Notes: generated by a model from the sequence alone, not told the origin. A DNA stretch of 61,885 nt from DAOSVX01 sp964447275 (GCA_964447275.1 CAYURI010000004.1:1-61885), one strand, 5' to 3'. Numbered from the stretch's first letter, positions 8,233 through 16,350 are shown. A program made the numbers and translations.

Positions 8233-9105
8233 TTGATATGTTACCCAGTTGGCAGTTAAAGTGACATCGCCATCACCTATTTTGAAAGTGGTTTTATCCG
8301 TAAAAGCTCCAGTTCCGTTTATCGTCCAACCAGTAAAAACATAATTAGCTTTAGTTGGAGCACTAATTGTTACTGTATCATTAAGATCAAGAATTTGAGG
8401 AGTGGTTCCACTCCATGTTCCTCCATCAGTAACAACCGTTAATGTATATCCTAAAACATCCCAAGTAGCAGTTAATGTAGAATCTTCTAAACCCATTGTA
8501 AAGATATTATCGTTAATATCACTGTCATTCCCAGTTACAGTCCATCTAATAAAATCGCAACCAGCTTTAACTGGATCATTAACAAATAAAGTTTGTCCTT
8601 CTCTTAAAGTAACTGGTGAAGTTCCACTCCACGTTCCACCATCAGTATTTACTGTTAAGCTATGTTTAACATTATTAAGTTCATCTGGTGATAAAGCACT
8701 AGTCACTAAACTAGGACAAGCTGAGTCACCAATATAAGCATAACTACGACTATCTTTTTCATAAACTAAAACCTCTTTAGTATTTAAAGAAGTGTTATTT
8801 CTTGGATCTAAAAAAGCTCCATCTAAACCATCAGAGTCTATATAATTACCATTAATTAAATCTTGAATAGTAATGCTTTCACAATCATATTCAATATTAT
8901 CAATTGAACAAATATTAGCTAAATTATTATCGTCTGCATATCTTTCAGCTGATTTTTGAACAATTTCTAATTTAGAACAATATAATCTTTCCCTTGCTTT
9001 ATTAGTTATTTTAAATATTGAAGGCACTGCTATTGCTGTTACTGTGGCAATAATAACAATTACAGCAAGAATCTCCAAGATTGTAAACCCTATTTTATTC
9101 TTCAT
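6241..9105 (-). CDS. Pilin-anchored surface protein: InlB-type repeats plus three glycine-rich repeats
   Basis: Large (954 aa) putative surface protein of mosaic build. Residues 1-30 are a class III/type IV pilin leader, MKNKIG before FTILE (cleavage expected after Gly6, Glu at +5), then a hydrophobic helix and a pseudopilin-like region with LYCSKLEIVQKSAERYAD. At about 148-290 are two InlB/Listeria-Bacteroides-type beta repeats, each with TDGGTWSGT and a closing LTA[TN]W. The rest is three tandem glycine-rich units of about 220 residues starting near 293, 518 and 742, each with YTYTG, KFLTSGTF, GGGGKGT.CWSDVA, GSGGSDRGNAGGTNGSNG and GAAG-[IA]-[FV]-VIRNH. The chosen ATG has AGGTGA upstream; a GTG nine bases earlier is less likely. 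Probably exported by a Com/type II-like pilin machinery that is not in the window. An adhesive or matrix role is inference. Confidence 0.8.
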   Translation of the reverse strand: MKNKIGFTILEILAVIVIIATVTAIAVPSIFKITNKARERLYCSKLEIVQKSAERYADDNNLANICSIDNIEYDCESITIQDLINGNYIDSDGLDGAFLDPRNNTSLNTKEVLVYEKDSRSYAYIGDSACPSLVTSALSPDELNNVKHSLTVNTDGGTWSGTSPVTLREGQTLFVNDPVKAGCDFIRWTVTGNDSDINDNIFTMGLEDSTLTATWDVLGYTLTVVTDGGTWSGTTPQILDLNDTVTISAPTKANYVFTGWTINGTGAFTDKTTFKIGDGDVTLTANWVTYQNMYTYTGSSQFVDGGNGTWKIKFLTSGTFTYNGYNDLTIDTFLVGGGGKGTGCWSDVASGFGGGGGLTITQSSFVIAKGVSYPIVVGTGATTTGALTIRGGTSSAFGFWAIGGQSGLYADAGDGGSGGSDRGNAGGTNGSNGGTAGYTLGYGQGTTTREFGETLGDLYSNAGSGDGYSGSSSAPRVNSGDGSNGYCSSQYNGAAGIVIIRNHYPVGSEVYPDAEIVDYTYTGNSILINDGGGNWRIKFLTSGTFTYNGTGMLTLDAFAVGGGGKGTGCWSDVASGFGGGGGLTTTQSSIVIAKGVSYPIVVGAGATTNGSISIRGGTTSAFGVSAIGGQSGWYGGDGSGGSGGSDRGNAGGTNGSNGITVAWILGIGQGTTTREFGESTGYLYSNGGHGNGYARWADLPRNNSGDGSNANCSLQYDGAAGAFVIRNHYAPGSEVTPGINISDYTYTGSSVLINDGGGNWRIKFLTSGTFVYNGNSSLTIDVFTVGGGGKGTQCWSDVATGFGGGGGLTTTQSSIAVTKGASYSIVVGAGATTNGSSSIRGGTTSAFGVSAIGGQSGWYGGDGSGGSGGSDRGNAGGTNGSNGITVAWTLGTGQGTTTREFGESTGYLYSNGGHGNGHARWAEVPRTNSGDGSNANCSIQYDGAAGIVVIRNHR

Positions 9106-9154
9106 AGTCTTCACCTATTTTAATTATAGACTATATAAGATATTTTTTCAATTT

Positions 9155-9174
9155 AAAAAAACTCCTAAGAGTTT
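9155..9174 (-). terminator. engB terminator
   Basis: Hairpin AAACTC-TTAG-GAGTTT followed by T's on the minus strand, beginning at the engB stop codon. Confidence 0.65.
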
Positions 9175-9752
9175 AATTGTTCTTCGATTATTTCTAATAC
9201 TTCTTCTTTGCCTTTTTTAGTTACCGAAGAAAAGAACACAATCTTATCTTCGCTAGCTAGCTTCATCGTATTAATAATTAATTCATCTTGATAATTTCTT
9301 TCACTAGGTGATACTTTATCATACTTAGTAGCTATTAAAGTAACACTTAAATTATAATATTTTAAAAAGTTATACATTAATAAATCATCAGTTGTTGGTT
9401 TATGACGGTAATCAACTAACATAAAAACATGTTTTAAGTTTTCACGATTAATTAAATATTCTTCAATCATTAAACCAAACTTTTTTTGAACTTCTTTGCT
9501 TACTTTAGCATAACCATAACCAGGAACATCAACTAAATAAAATAAATCATTTATATGATAAAAATTAAGCGTTTGGGTTTTACCAGGTAATCCACTAACT
9601 CTTGCAAAGTTTTTTCTATTTATTATTGTGTTAATAAAACTACTTTTTCCTACGTTGCTTCTTCCAACAAGAAGAAACTCTGGCTTATTACTAACTGGAT
9701 ATTGGCTAATCCGAACGGTCATAACAGGATCATCGACTTTATTAATTTTCAT
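9165..9752 (-). CDS. engB: Ribosome biogenesis GTP-binding protein EngB/YsxC
   Basis: Small GTPase needed for 50S ribosomal subunit assembly. 195 aa, typical length. P-loop GRSNVGKSS at residues 30-38, G2 threonine in GKTQT, G3 DVPGYGYAKV, G4 TKYDK and G5 SSVTKKG. Monocistronic: a terminator lies at its stop, and the ftsK terminator lies upstream. The start ATG (MKINKVDDP) is preceded by a GGTGAAAG ribosome site. Together with der and hup it forms a housekeeping cluster interrupted by the two pilin-type genes. Confidence 0.95.
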   Translation of the reverse strand: MKINKVDDPVMTVRISQYPVSNKPEFLLVGRSNVGKSSFINTIINRKNFARVSGLPGKTQTLNFYHINDLFYLVDVPGYGYAKVSKEVQKKFGLMIEEYLINRENLKHVFMLVDYRHKPTTDDLLMYNFLKYYNLSVTLIATKYDKVSPSERNYQDELIINTMKLASEDKIVFFSSVTKKGKEEVLEIIEEQLNS

Positions 9753-9784
9753 AAAATTTCTTTCACCACTTAATGATTATACGC

Positions 9785-9816
9785 AAAAAAAGAGTAAATT
9801 GCAAGTTTACTCTTTT
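9785..9816 (-). terminator. ftsK terminator
   Basis: Hairpin AAGAGTAAA-cttgcaa-TTTACTCTT followed by T7 on the minus strand, overlapping the last codons of ftsK. Confidence 0.8.
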
Positions 9817-11981
9817 GATTCTAGTTTTACTAAGACTTCTCTTGGCTTAGAGCCATTAATTGGGCCTATAATGCCTCTTTCTTCTAAAAGATCAACGATT
9901 CGGGCTGCTCGATTATAGCCTAAACGAAATCTTCTTTGTAATAAGGAAGCACTTACTTTACCAGTTTTAACTGCAAATTCCACTATTTCGTTATACAAAG
10001 GATCATCATATTCTTCTACTTCACCACGATAATTAGATCTTTCCTGGTTAGTTAATTCTTCTTCTACATAGTGCGCTTCTTGTTCTTTAGAAACATATTC
10101 TACAACTCTTCTAATTTCATCATCAGCAATAAAAGAGCCTTGAATTCTAATTGGCATGTTTTCATCCATTGGTCTATAAAGCATATCGCCTTTACCAATA
10201 AGCTTCTCAGCACCACTCATATCTAGAATAGTTCTAGAGTCGACATTACTAGCTACGGCAAAAGCTATTCTAGAGCCAATATTAGACTTCACAACCCCAG
10301 TAATAACATCAACAGATGGCCTTTGAGTAGCAACAATTAAATGAATCCCTGCTGCTCTAGCTAACTGAGTAATTCTCATAATTGAGTCTTCTACTTCTTT
10401 AGCAGCAATTAACATAAGGTCAGCAAGTTCATCAATAACAACCACAATGTATGGCAATTTTTCTTTAGGGTGTTCTGGATTTCGCTTGTTTTCTTTTTCA
10501 ATTTTATCATTATAAATATCGATGTTTTTGGTATCTGATTCACTAAATATTTGATATCTTCTTTCCATTTCATTAACAATCTTTTGTAGAGCTACACTGG
10601 CTTTTTTAGGATCAGTAACAACCGGATAATATAAATGAGGAATACCATTATAACTTACAAATTCAACTTTTTTAGGATCAATTAAAACTAATTTTAAATA
10701 ATCTGGTGTATAACGCATTAATAAAGAAATAATAAAAGTGTTCATACAAACTGATTTACCACTACCAGTACTTCCTGCTACTAATAAGTGAGGCATTCTA
10801 GAAATATCCGCGAATTGGCATCTGCCCATAATATCTTTTCCTAGGACAACTAATAAACGACATTCTTCTAGGCTTCTAGGAATATTCATTAAAATTTCTT
10901 TTAAACGAACTGGCGCAATAACACTATTAGGAATTTCAATTCCAATAGTATTCTTTCCAGGGATTGGCGCTTGAATACGAATTTCTTTAACGGCCAAAGC
11001 TAGTTTTAATTCATCTTTAATACTAACAATTCTGCTTACCTTTGTTCCTGCTTCAATTTTAACTTCAAATTGCGTAACTGAAGGTCCAATATGAATTTCT
11101 ACAACACGGCCCTTAACGCCAAAATCTGCTAAAACTTTTTCCACAATATTTTTATTAGCTTTAACAAAGTCCATACTAGTTTTGGCTTGCTTAGGTGTAT
11201 CATCTAAAATTGATAATGGTGGCAATTGATAATTAGCCGCAAGAGTAAAAGATTCTTGATGATGAATACTTACTGGAGCAGCACTTTGATTATCGTTTTT
11301 AGGAATATTTTTTAATTCTTCTACACTATTAATAATAATTTTCTCATCTTCAGGAATATCACTTGTTATTGTTTCTTCGGAAGCACTATCTTGTTTATTT
11401 ATTTTTAATCGCTTTTTTAACCAATTAGTACCAATTCCTAGTTTTTCAAAAATATCAGCTAAAGTAATATCTAGTAGCATTACTGCCCCAAAAGCAATTA
11501 AAACATAAACAACAATTTTAGTACCAACTATATCAAATAAATAGTTAAAACCAACCGCAAAAGCCGCACCAATAATGCCGCCCCCTATATTAGCTTCATA
11601 ATTATTGGTTGTATTCATAAAAGCATCTAAAGTAGCTTTAAACACTTCCTTGCCGGCAAGTCCAGTATCAGCCATATATTCTACATGAGAAAAAATTAAA
11701 ATTGCTAATAGCAAAACATAAAAACCAACTAAACGCGAAGAAAAAAACTTTGGCAATTTTCTTTTAATAATCATGTAAGCACCTAAAGCCATCATTAAAA
11801 ATAGTAAGACCAAATACCAAGATCCCATTAAAAAGATTGCAAAATTCTTAATTATTCTGCCCACTGGGCCAAAATTGCCAAAGCCAATTAAACCAATTAA
11901 TATTAATAAAAGGCCATTTAATTCAACACTATAATTAAATGTCTTAACTTCTTTTTCTTTAGCTGACTTTTTCTTTACCAT
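9807..11981 (-). CDS. ftsK: DNA translocase FtsK/SpoIIIE
   Basis: Membrane-bound hexameric ATPase that pumps chromosomal DNA through the division septum. 724 aa. Four to five membrane segments lie in residues about 25-170, then a variable linker, the alpha/beta motor and a C-terminal winged-helix gamma domain. Walker A is GSTGSGKS; Walker B is VVVIDELADL. LARAAGIHLIVATQRPSVDV is the family signature. The gamma domain carries SASLLQRRFRLGYNRAARI, which recognises polar KOPS/SRS-type sites. Start ATG has a GGTGAAGAT ribosome site. Flanked by the two pilin-type loci; its own terminator makes it a separate unit. Confidence 0.95.
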   Translation of the reverse strand: MVKKKSAKEKEVKTFNYSVELNGLLLILIGLIGFGNFGPVGRIIKNFAIFLMGSWYLVLLFLMMALGAYMIIKRKLPKFFSSRLVGFYVLLLAILIFSHVEYMADTGLAGKEVFKATLDAFMNTTNNYEANIGGGIIGAAFAVGFNYLFDIVGTKIVVYVLIAFGAVMLLDITLADIFEKLGIGTNWLKKRLKINKQDSASEETITSDIPEDEKIIINSVEELKNIPKNDNQSAAPVSIHHQESFTLAANYQLPPLSILDDTPKQAKTSMDFVKANKNIVEKVLADFGVKGRVVEIHIGPSVTQFEVKIEAGTKVSRIVSIKDELKLALAVKEIRIQAPIPGKNTIGIEIPNSVIAPVRLKEILMNIPRSLEECRLLVVLGKDIMGRCQFADISRMPHLLVAGSTGSGKSVCMNTFIISLLMRYTPDYLKLVLIDPKKVEFVSYNGIPHLYYPVVTDPKKASVALQKIVNEMERRYQIFSESDTKNIDIYNDKIEKENKRNPEHPKEKLPYIVVVIDELADLMLIAAKEVEDSIMRITQLARAAGIHLIVATQRPSVDVITGVVKSNIGSRIAFAVASNVDSRTILDMSGAEKLIGKGDMLYRPMDENMPIRIQGSFIADDEIRRVVEYVSKEQEAHYVEEELTNQERSNYRGEVEEYDDPLYNEIVEFAVKTGKVSASLLQRRFRLGYNRAARIVDLLEERGIIGPINGSKPREVLVKLESKE

Positions 11982-12018
11982 TTATCTTCACCATAAAAAT
12001 TATATCATGTTAATTGGT

Positions 12019-12045
12019 AAAAAAAAAGAACTTAAAGTTCTTTTT
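12019..12045 (-). terminator. Terminator after pilin-lipoprotein pair
   Basis: Hairpin AAGAACTT-TAAGTTCTT followed by T9 on the minus strand, directly at the end of the lipoprotein-like gene. Confidence 0.75.
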
Positions 12046-12364
12046 AATCACAAACGAGAATTGTTGATATAGTCCTTTTTAAAATACCATTTTCTTCTTT
12101 AATATCCAAAATTGCCATACTAGCACTTTTATCACAATTTTTTTTCGTTTTAGGATTGATAAACACATCGTCGCTATTGGTATATTTTATTAGATCTTTT
12201 AATTTTATAACATAACTTCCAGTTGGTAGATTTTTATATTCAGTCTTGATAAAAGCTGTAGTAGCCATTTTATCTAGCTTAGTTTCTAATTCATCAATGC
12301 TTAAATATTTTTTACAGCCAACTATTAATAAAATTATTATTGTTAACAAAATAATTTTTTTCAT
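12044..12364 (-). CDS. Lipoprotein-like small protein coupled to a pilin gene
   Basis: 106 aa, not assigned to a known family. The N-terminus MKKIILLTIIILLIVGCKK is a lipoprotein signal with LIVGC as lipobox, so Cys17 would be lipidated. The mature part holds VFINPKTKKNCDKSASMAI and ends in LVCD; the two cysteines could pair. The NPKTKKNC segment resembles the 'DP-x-T-x-K/N' end seen in gut-Firmicute pseudopilins, which is inference. Its ATG overlaps the TAA of the upstream pilin gene (TAATG), so the two are translationally coupled and probably act in one complex. Confidence 0.65.
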   Translation of the reverse strand: MKKIILLTIIILLIVGCKKYLSIDELETKLDKMATTAFIKTEYKNLPTGSYVIKLKDLIKYTNSDDVFINPKTKKNCDKSASMAILDIKEENGILKRTISTILVCD

Positions 12365-13860
12365 TAACTACCACTTCCTTCTTGGACAACTTTAATTTCA
12401 ACACGCCCATCACCGGTTTTTAGACCACTTGTTTTAGTAACATTTTGAACTGCTGCTGTTGTCATGCTTGTTCCGCCATGACCTGGTTTAGTTTCTTCTT
12501 CATCCAAACTAGTACAATCACCTCTTACGTAACCGCCTGTGCATGTAGTCGATGAACCATAATAGCAGGAAGAGCAATTACAAATATAACAGACCCATTT
12601 ATAAACCTTGAGTTCCCCAATCACCTTATCTAGTGATAGTGTATAACATTTCCCACAACCATAACTACAAGTATTTGTTGTCGTTGCACAAGAATCATAA
12701 ACATCATTATAAGCCAAACACATATTATATTTATTGCCAGATCCACCACCGGAACTATCAGTTCCAGATGTCCCGGCTGTAGAAGTAGTAGTTGTTACAG
12801 TTTCTAAATCTCTATCAGTTTCAACTGCCGCACCACCAGAGCTATCATCTTCACCACCGGCTGTACCAGTAGCTCCACCACCACCACCAGCTGCAATAAT
12901 AATACTTGTTCCATTTAGTTTAACAATTGATGATCCACCGCCACCATATGCCCCTACACCGCCGCCGTTATAACCACCAACGCCCTCGGAATCAGGTGTT
13001 CCACCAACTATAATTGTTAAAGTGTCAGAAGTAGTTAAGCTAACTTCACCGGAAACATAACCGCCATTGCCACCAGAGTTTCCTCCTTCGGCACCATATA
13101 CTCTAATTGTATAGTTGCCATCTAAAACTGGTACATATGTATATGTCCCTGGATCAGGATAAACTTGATCAGGATTAATTAAAGGCTCTGGATCAGATGG
13201 GTTAATAACCTCACTAGAAAGGGCGGAAATATAGTATGTTCTTGTATAACTAACATTATTAAATATATAAGTCAAAGTATATTCACCAGGACTAGAAAAA
13301 ACTATCGTGTGATTACTGGTATATATTTTCCCACCAGTTTTTTGAATATTAGTTATCGCTGTATTACTAACCTCTATACCATTATCGTTAAAAAGTCTTA
13401 CACCACTTAAATAATCAAGAGCTGTATTAGTATAACCAATTACTCTAGTAGGCGAAATAGTTACATAAGCTCCTGAATATGCCGGATAAATATATTCTAA
13501 AGCATCATTAGCATTTAAAAATACTTTTACTTTTTGATAAATAACACTCTCTTTATCTAAAATATTTATACCGTCAGTTGGATCAACTATGTAATTTTCA
13601 TCCAAGATGCCAGCATTAATTAAATCCTCAACTTGAACATAAACTGTTGTTCCACCATAAACCAAAGATTTTAAGCCTTCACTATCTTCTATGTAAGCAC
13701 TAGCAGCGCTTTTAATTCTAGCCGTCAATTTGACCCAAGCTTCTTCATTATGCTTTTGTCTAGCCGAAGAAATACTAAGTAAAATAATTGTTGATATTAA
13801 AGCCAGTAAAGAAATAGTAACAATTATTTCAATTAAAGTAAAACCACTTTTCTTTTTCAT
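12364..13860 (-). CDS. Pilin-anchored glycine-rich, cysteine-rich surface protein
   Basis: 498 aa. Residues 1-35 are a pilin leader and helix: MKKKSG before FTLIEIIVTISLLALI, cleavage expected after Gly6 with Glu at +5. A pseudopilin-like region follows to about 115, then a beta-rich segment (YTLTYIFNNVSYTRTY). About 235-345 is a glycine-rich domain with YTIRVYGAEGGNSGGNGGYV and IIIAAGGGGGATG, like the bacterial Gly_rich family related to the ALK/LTK receptor domain. Near 375-460 is an unusual Cys-rich insert with over ten cysteines (CSYGCGKC, CYICNCSSC). It ends in VEIKVVQEG, typical of the glycine-rich fold. Likely surface-exposed and disulphide-bonded; ligand unknown. The coupled lipoprotein-like gene follows. 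Confidence 0.75.
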   Translation of the reverse strand: MKKKSGFTLIEIIVTISLLALISTIILLSISSARQKHNEEAWVKLTARIKSAASAYIEDSEGLKSLVYGGTTVYVQVEDLINAGILDENYIVDPTDGINILDKESVIYQKVKVFLNANDALEYIYPAYSGAYVTISPTRVIGYTNTALDYLSGVRLFNDNGIEVSNTAITNIQKTGGKIYTSNHTIVFSSPGEYTLTYIFNNVSYTRTYYISALSSEVINPSDPEPLINPDQVYPDPGTYTYVPVLDGNYTIRVYGAEGGNSGGNGGYVSGEVSLTTSDTLTIIVGGTPDSEGVGGYNGGGVGAYGGGGSSIVKLNGTSIIIAAGGGGGATGTAGGEDDSSGGAAVETDRDLETVTTTTSTAGTSGTDSSGGGSGNKYNMCLAYNDVYDSCATTTNTCSYGCGKCYTLSLDKVIGELKVYKWVCYICNCSSCYYGSSTTCTGGYVRGDCTSLDEEETKPGHGGTSMTTAAVQNVTKTSGLKTGDGRVEIKVVQEGSGS

Positions 13861-13917
13861 CTTATACCTCTTTAGTCTTTTACTATATTATCATATCTTA
13901 AAAATCACTTTTTCGCA

Positions 13918-13943
13918 ATAAAAAAGACTTTTAAAGTCTTTTT
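13918..13943 (-). terminator. RNase J gene terminator
   Basis: Hairpin AAAAGACTT-TAAAAGTCTTTT plus T-run on the minus strand, at the stop codon of the RNase J-like gene. Confidence 0.75.
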
Positions 13944-15576
13944 AGATTTCTTGAATAACAGCAATTATCATTGGCTTACATTCAGTTTCTTCATAAAAAT
14001 AATTACCTAATTCTTCTCTTATTTCTTGCTTTATTTTATTGTAATCAACATATTCATTAGTTCTATTTCTTTTAATGATATCCAAAGATATTTGTTCTAT
14101 TTTAGCAATCATTTCTCCAGAATCTTTAATATAAATAAATCCTCTAGTAGTCACTTCTGGACCAGATACTATTTCTTTGCCTTTTTTATTAACTGTTGCA
14201 CTAATTAAGACAATACCATTCTCACTAAGCATTTCTCTATCTTTAATAACTAGTTCACCAACATCATCATTACTTTTACCATCAATTAAAACATCATTTA
14301 CTTTTATGGTTTCCAATTTAGCTTGTAATTTCCCATCAATAAATTCAACAACATTACCATTTTGTTTTAATAAAATATTTTCTTTGGCTATACCTAAAGT
14401 TTCACCTAAAGTAGCATTACCAACCATATAACGATATTCGCCTTTAACAGGCATAAAATATTTAGGATTAATTAATTTAATCATTAACATTAAGTCTTCA
14501 CTAGAAGCATGATGTAAAATATTCTTATCATGAGGAATGGTTATAGAATTAGCTCCAGCCATAGCTATATCATTTTCTAATTTTACGAAAGTTTTTTCAT
14601 TACTATCATATCTTGGTTCAGCAAAAACAATTACATCAGTTGATTTTAATTTAGTATATTTATCATAGTTCATCAAAATCTTTTCTACACAAAAATATTG
14701 TCTTTCTAAATCATCATTAATAAGTAAAATAACATCTTCATCATCAACATTACTTAAATCACCAATAAGACTTTCATTATAATTTAAATACCCTTCTTTT
14801 TTAGCAAAAGCAATGGTATTTTGTAATCTTTTACCCATTACAACAATCTTACGATGCATATTTTTTGCTGCTTCAAAGATTTCTTCAATAGTATATAAAT
14901 GGTTAGCAAGAACCGTAAATATAACTCTTTTTTCATTATGATTTAAAGTATCTTTAAAAAAATCTACTAATTTATGACTTGGTGAAGTATGACCAATCTT
15001 TTCACTGAAAACGCTTTCACACATTAAGCATAAAACGCCTTGTTTACCAACATAAGCAATCTTGCCTAAATCCATGTTATAATTTCCCATCATTGATGGA
15101 TCAATAATAAAATCCCCTGTATAGCAAATTGCCCCATCATTAGTGTTAATTACATACATAACAGCATCCGGAATAGAATGACTTACACTAATCGGGAAAA
15201 TGCTAACTTCATCAAACTTAATTGGTTTATGAGGCGTAATTAAAACAATGTTATTTTCACTAACACCCTCACTTTCCAAAATAAATTTAGTAAATTTAGT
15301 CGCATAGACTTTTAAATCAGGAATTAATTTAATTAAATCATCTACAGCTCCCATATTCTCATTATGACCATGAGTAACAAATAAACCTTTAATACGATCT
15401 TTGTTTTTTACTAAATAATCAAAATCAGGAATGATATAATCAATCCCATATAAATTCTCATTAGCATATTTTAATCCTGCATCAAAGATAAATATCTTTT
15501 CATCTACTTCTATTATATAGGTGTTTTTTCCGTTTTCGTCTAGTCCACCCAAACCAAACAATCTAATTTTGCTCAT
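13942..15576 (-). CDS. RNase J family protein with degenerate metal-binding motifs (J2-like)
   Basis: Metallo-beta-lactamase/beta-CASP RNase of the RNase J family, 544 aa, full length. Family blocks are clear: GGLDENGKNTYIIE, HSIPDAVMYVI, CYTGDFIID, ASSEDLMLM, NPKYFMPVKGEYR and VLISATVNKKG near the C-terminus. The central HxHxDH motif reads HGHNEN (residues 69-74): Asp is replaced by Glu and the following His by Asn. The late xHGEYR histidine is replaced by Lys (VKGEYR). B. subtilis RNase J2, a weak partner of J1, is also motif-degenerate, so a J2-like non-catalytic or weak subunit is the best reading. No second RNase J gene is in the window. Confidence 0.85.
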   Translation of the reverse strand: MSKIRLFGLGGLDENGKNTYIIEVDEKIFIFDAGLKYANENLYGIDYIIPDFDYLVKNKDRIKGLFVTHGHNENMGAVDDLIKLIPDLKVYATKFTKFILESEGVSENNIVLITPHKPIKFDEVSIFPISVSHSIPDAVMYVINTNDGAICYTGDFIIDPSMMGNYNMDLGKIAYVGKQGVLCLMCESVFSEKIGHTSPSHKLVDFFKDTLNHNEKRVIFTVLANHLYTIEEIFEAAKNMHRKIVVMGKRLQNTIAFAKKEGYLNYNESLIGDLSNVDDEDVILLINDDLERQYFCVEKILMNYDKYTKLKSTDVIVFAEPRYDSNEKTFVKLENDIAMAGANSITIPHDKNILHHASSEDLMLMIKLINPKYFMPVKGEYRYMVGNATLGETLGIAKENILLKQNGNVVEFIDGKLQAKLETIKVNDVLIDGKSNDDVGELVIKDREMLSENGIVLISATVNKKGKEIVSGPEVTTRGFIYIKDSGEMIAKIEQISLDIIKRNRTNEYVDYNKIKQEIREELGNYFYEETECKPMIIAVIQEI

Positions 15577-15640
15577 AAAACATCTCTTTTCTTAAAATTA
15601 AAAAGTTTAATAACTGGGTCAATTATAACAAATAGTCAAT

Positions 15641-15663
15641 AAAAAAGCAACTCAAGTTGCTTT
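15641..15663 (-). terminator. Terminator of the minus-strand XRE gene
   Basis: Hairpin AAGCAACTTGAGTTGCTT followed by T6 on the minus strand, ten bases past the XRE stop. Confidence 0.75.
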
Positions 15664-15672
15664 ATTTATGTA

Positions 15673-16029
15673 TTAACCAATTTTTATTTTAATTAAGTCC
15701 ATTCCTCTTTTAGGATCAGTGAGTAATATATCATAAATCAATTTATTATCTCTTAATAATTTGATTAATTCAATTTCTTTTGTTGACATTGAAAAGTAAT
15801 TAAATGGTTCTTGGTCTTCTCTAACTGATAAAGAATCAATACCCATTAAATACTCAGCTGTAACACCAAATATTTCCATATATTTTTGAATAATAGCATA
15901 TTTTGGTGTTCTTTTTTCTTTCTCATAAGTACATATCGTTGATTTTTTAAGACCCATAATAAAAGCGAGCTCATCTTGAGTCATTTTTTTACTTAATCTT
16001 AGTTCTCTCAAACGGTCTCCTCTTATCAT
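15673..16029 (-). CDS. XRE-family transcriptional regulator
   Basis: 118 aa. Residues 6-62 form a Cro/C1-type helix-turn-helix: RLRELRLSKKMTQDELAFIM, then KKSTICTYEKEKRTPKYAII (recognition helix) and FGVTAEYLMGI, the usual domain end. The C-terminal 50 residues are a short effector or dimerisation tail with no recognised family. Divergently transcribed from a second XRE gene across 92 bases that hold a palindromic operator candidate. Target genes are unknown; autoregulation is likely. Confidence 0.85.
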   Translation of the reverse strand: MIRGDRLRELRLSKKMTQDELAFIMGLKKSTICTYEKEKRTPKYAIIQKYMEIFGVTAEYLMGIDSLSVREDQEPFNYFSMSTKEIELIKLLRDNKLIYDILLTDPKRGMDLIKIKIG

Positions 16030-16086
16030 AAGTTCTCCTTATTAACAAAAGGATTATATAATTATTTATTTTTCAATTGTTTGAAG

Positions 16087-16101
16087 TTTACTTCTTGTAA
16101 A
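16087..16101. promoter_or_regulatory. Palindromic operator candidate between divergent XRE genes
   Basis: TTTACTTCTTGTAAA is a perfect inverted repeat (TTTAC-5-GTAAA) that overlaps the -35 box of the plus-strand XRE promoter. This is a usual form and place for an XRE repressor site. Confidence 0.5.
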
Positions 16102-16115
16102 TTATTTTGTATAAT
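16087..16115 (+). promoter_or_regulatory. Promoter of plus-strand XRE gene
   Basis: TTTACT (16087-16092), 17-base spacer, TATAAT (16110-16115). The first ATG follows the -10 box by only six bases, so the mRNA would be leaderless or nearly so, and no ribosome site is seen. Confidence 0.7.
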
Positions 16116-16121
16116 TAAATT

Positions 16122-16322
16122 ATGATGAATATGGAAAAGTTAAAAGAACTGAGAATTAAAAATAATTATTCTTTTGATGACATGGCCAAGATGTTAGGCA
16201 TTAGCAAGCCCTACTATTGGCAGATTGAAAACAAAAAAAGAAGGCTTTATTATAGCCTTGCCAAAAAAATAGCTAATATCTTTAAATTAAAACCAGACGA
16301 TATATTCTACGAAGAATTTTAA
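16122..16322 (+). CDS. Small XRE-family transcriptional regulator
   Basis: 66 aa, almost entirely a helix-turn-helix domain: EKLKELRIKNNYSFDDMAKM, then SKPYYWQIENKKRRLYYSLA and FKLKPDDIF. It lacks any further domain, as in Cro-like or phage/plasmid-type small repressors. ATGs occur at 16122, 16125 and 16131, and any of them gives a very short leader. Divergent from the 118-aa XRE gene. The pair could be a mutual-control switch, which is inference from arrangement only. Confidence 0.8.
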   Translation: MMNMEKLKELRIKNNYSFDDMAKMLGISKPYYWQIENKKRRLYYSLAKKIANIFKLKPDDIFYEEF

Positions 16323-16347
16323 AAGCAAAGAATAATCTTTGCTTTTT
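16321..16347. terminator. Bidirectional terminator
   Basis: Hairpin AAAAGCAAAGA-ata-TCTTTGCTTTTT between two convergent genes, with A-run and T-run flanks. Confidence 0.8.
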
Positions 16348-16350
16348 AAT

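Noticed and set aside
12734..12973. Pro-rich plus-strand frame
   Set aside because: Antisense of the glycine-rich domain of the second pilin protein.
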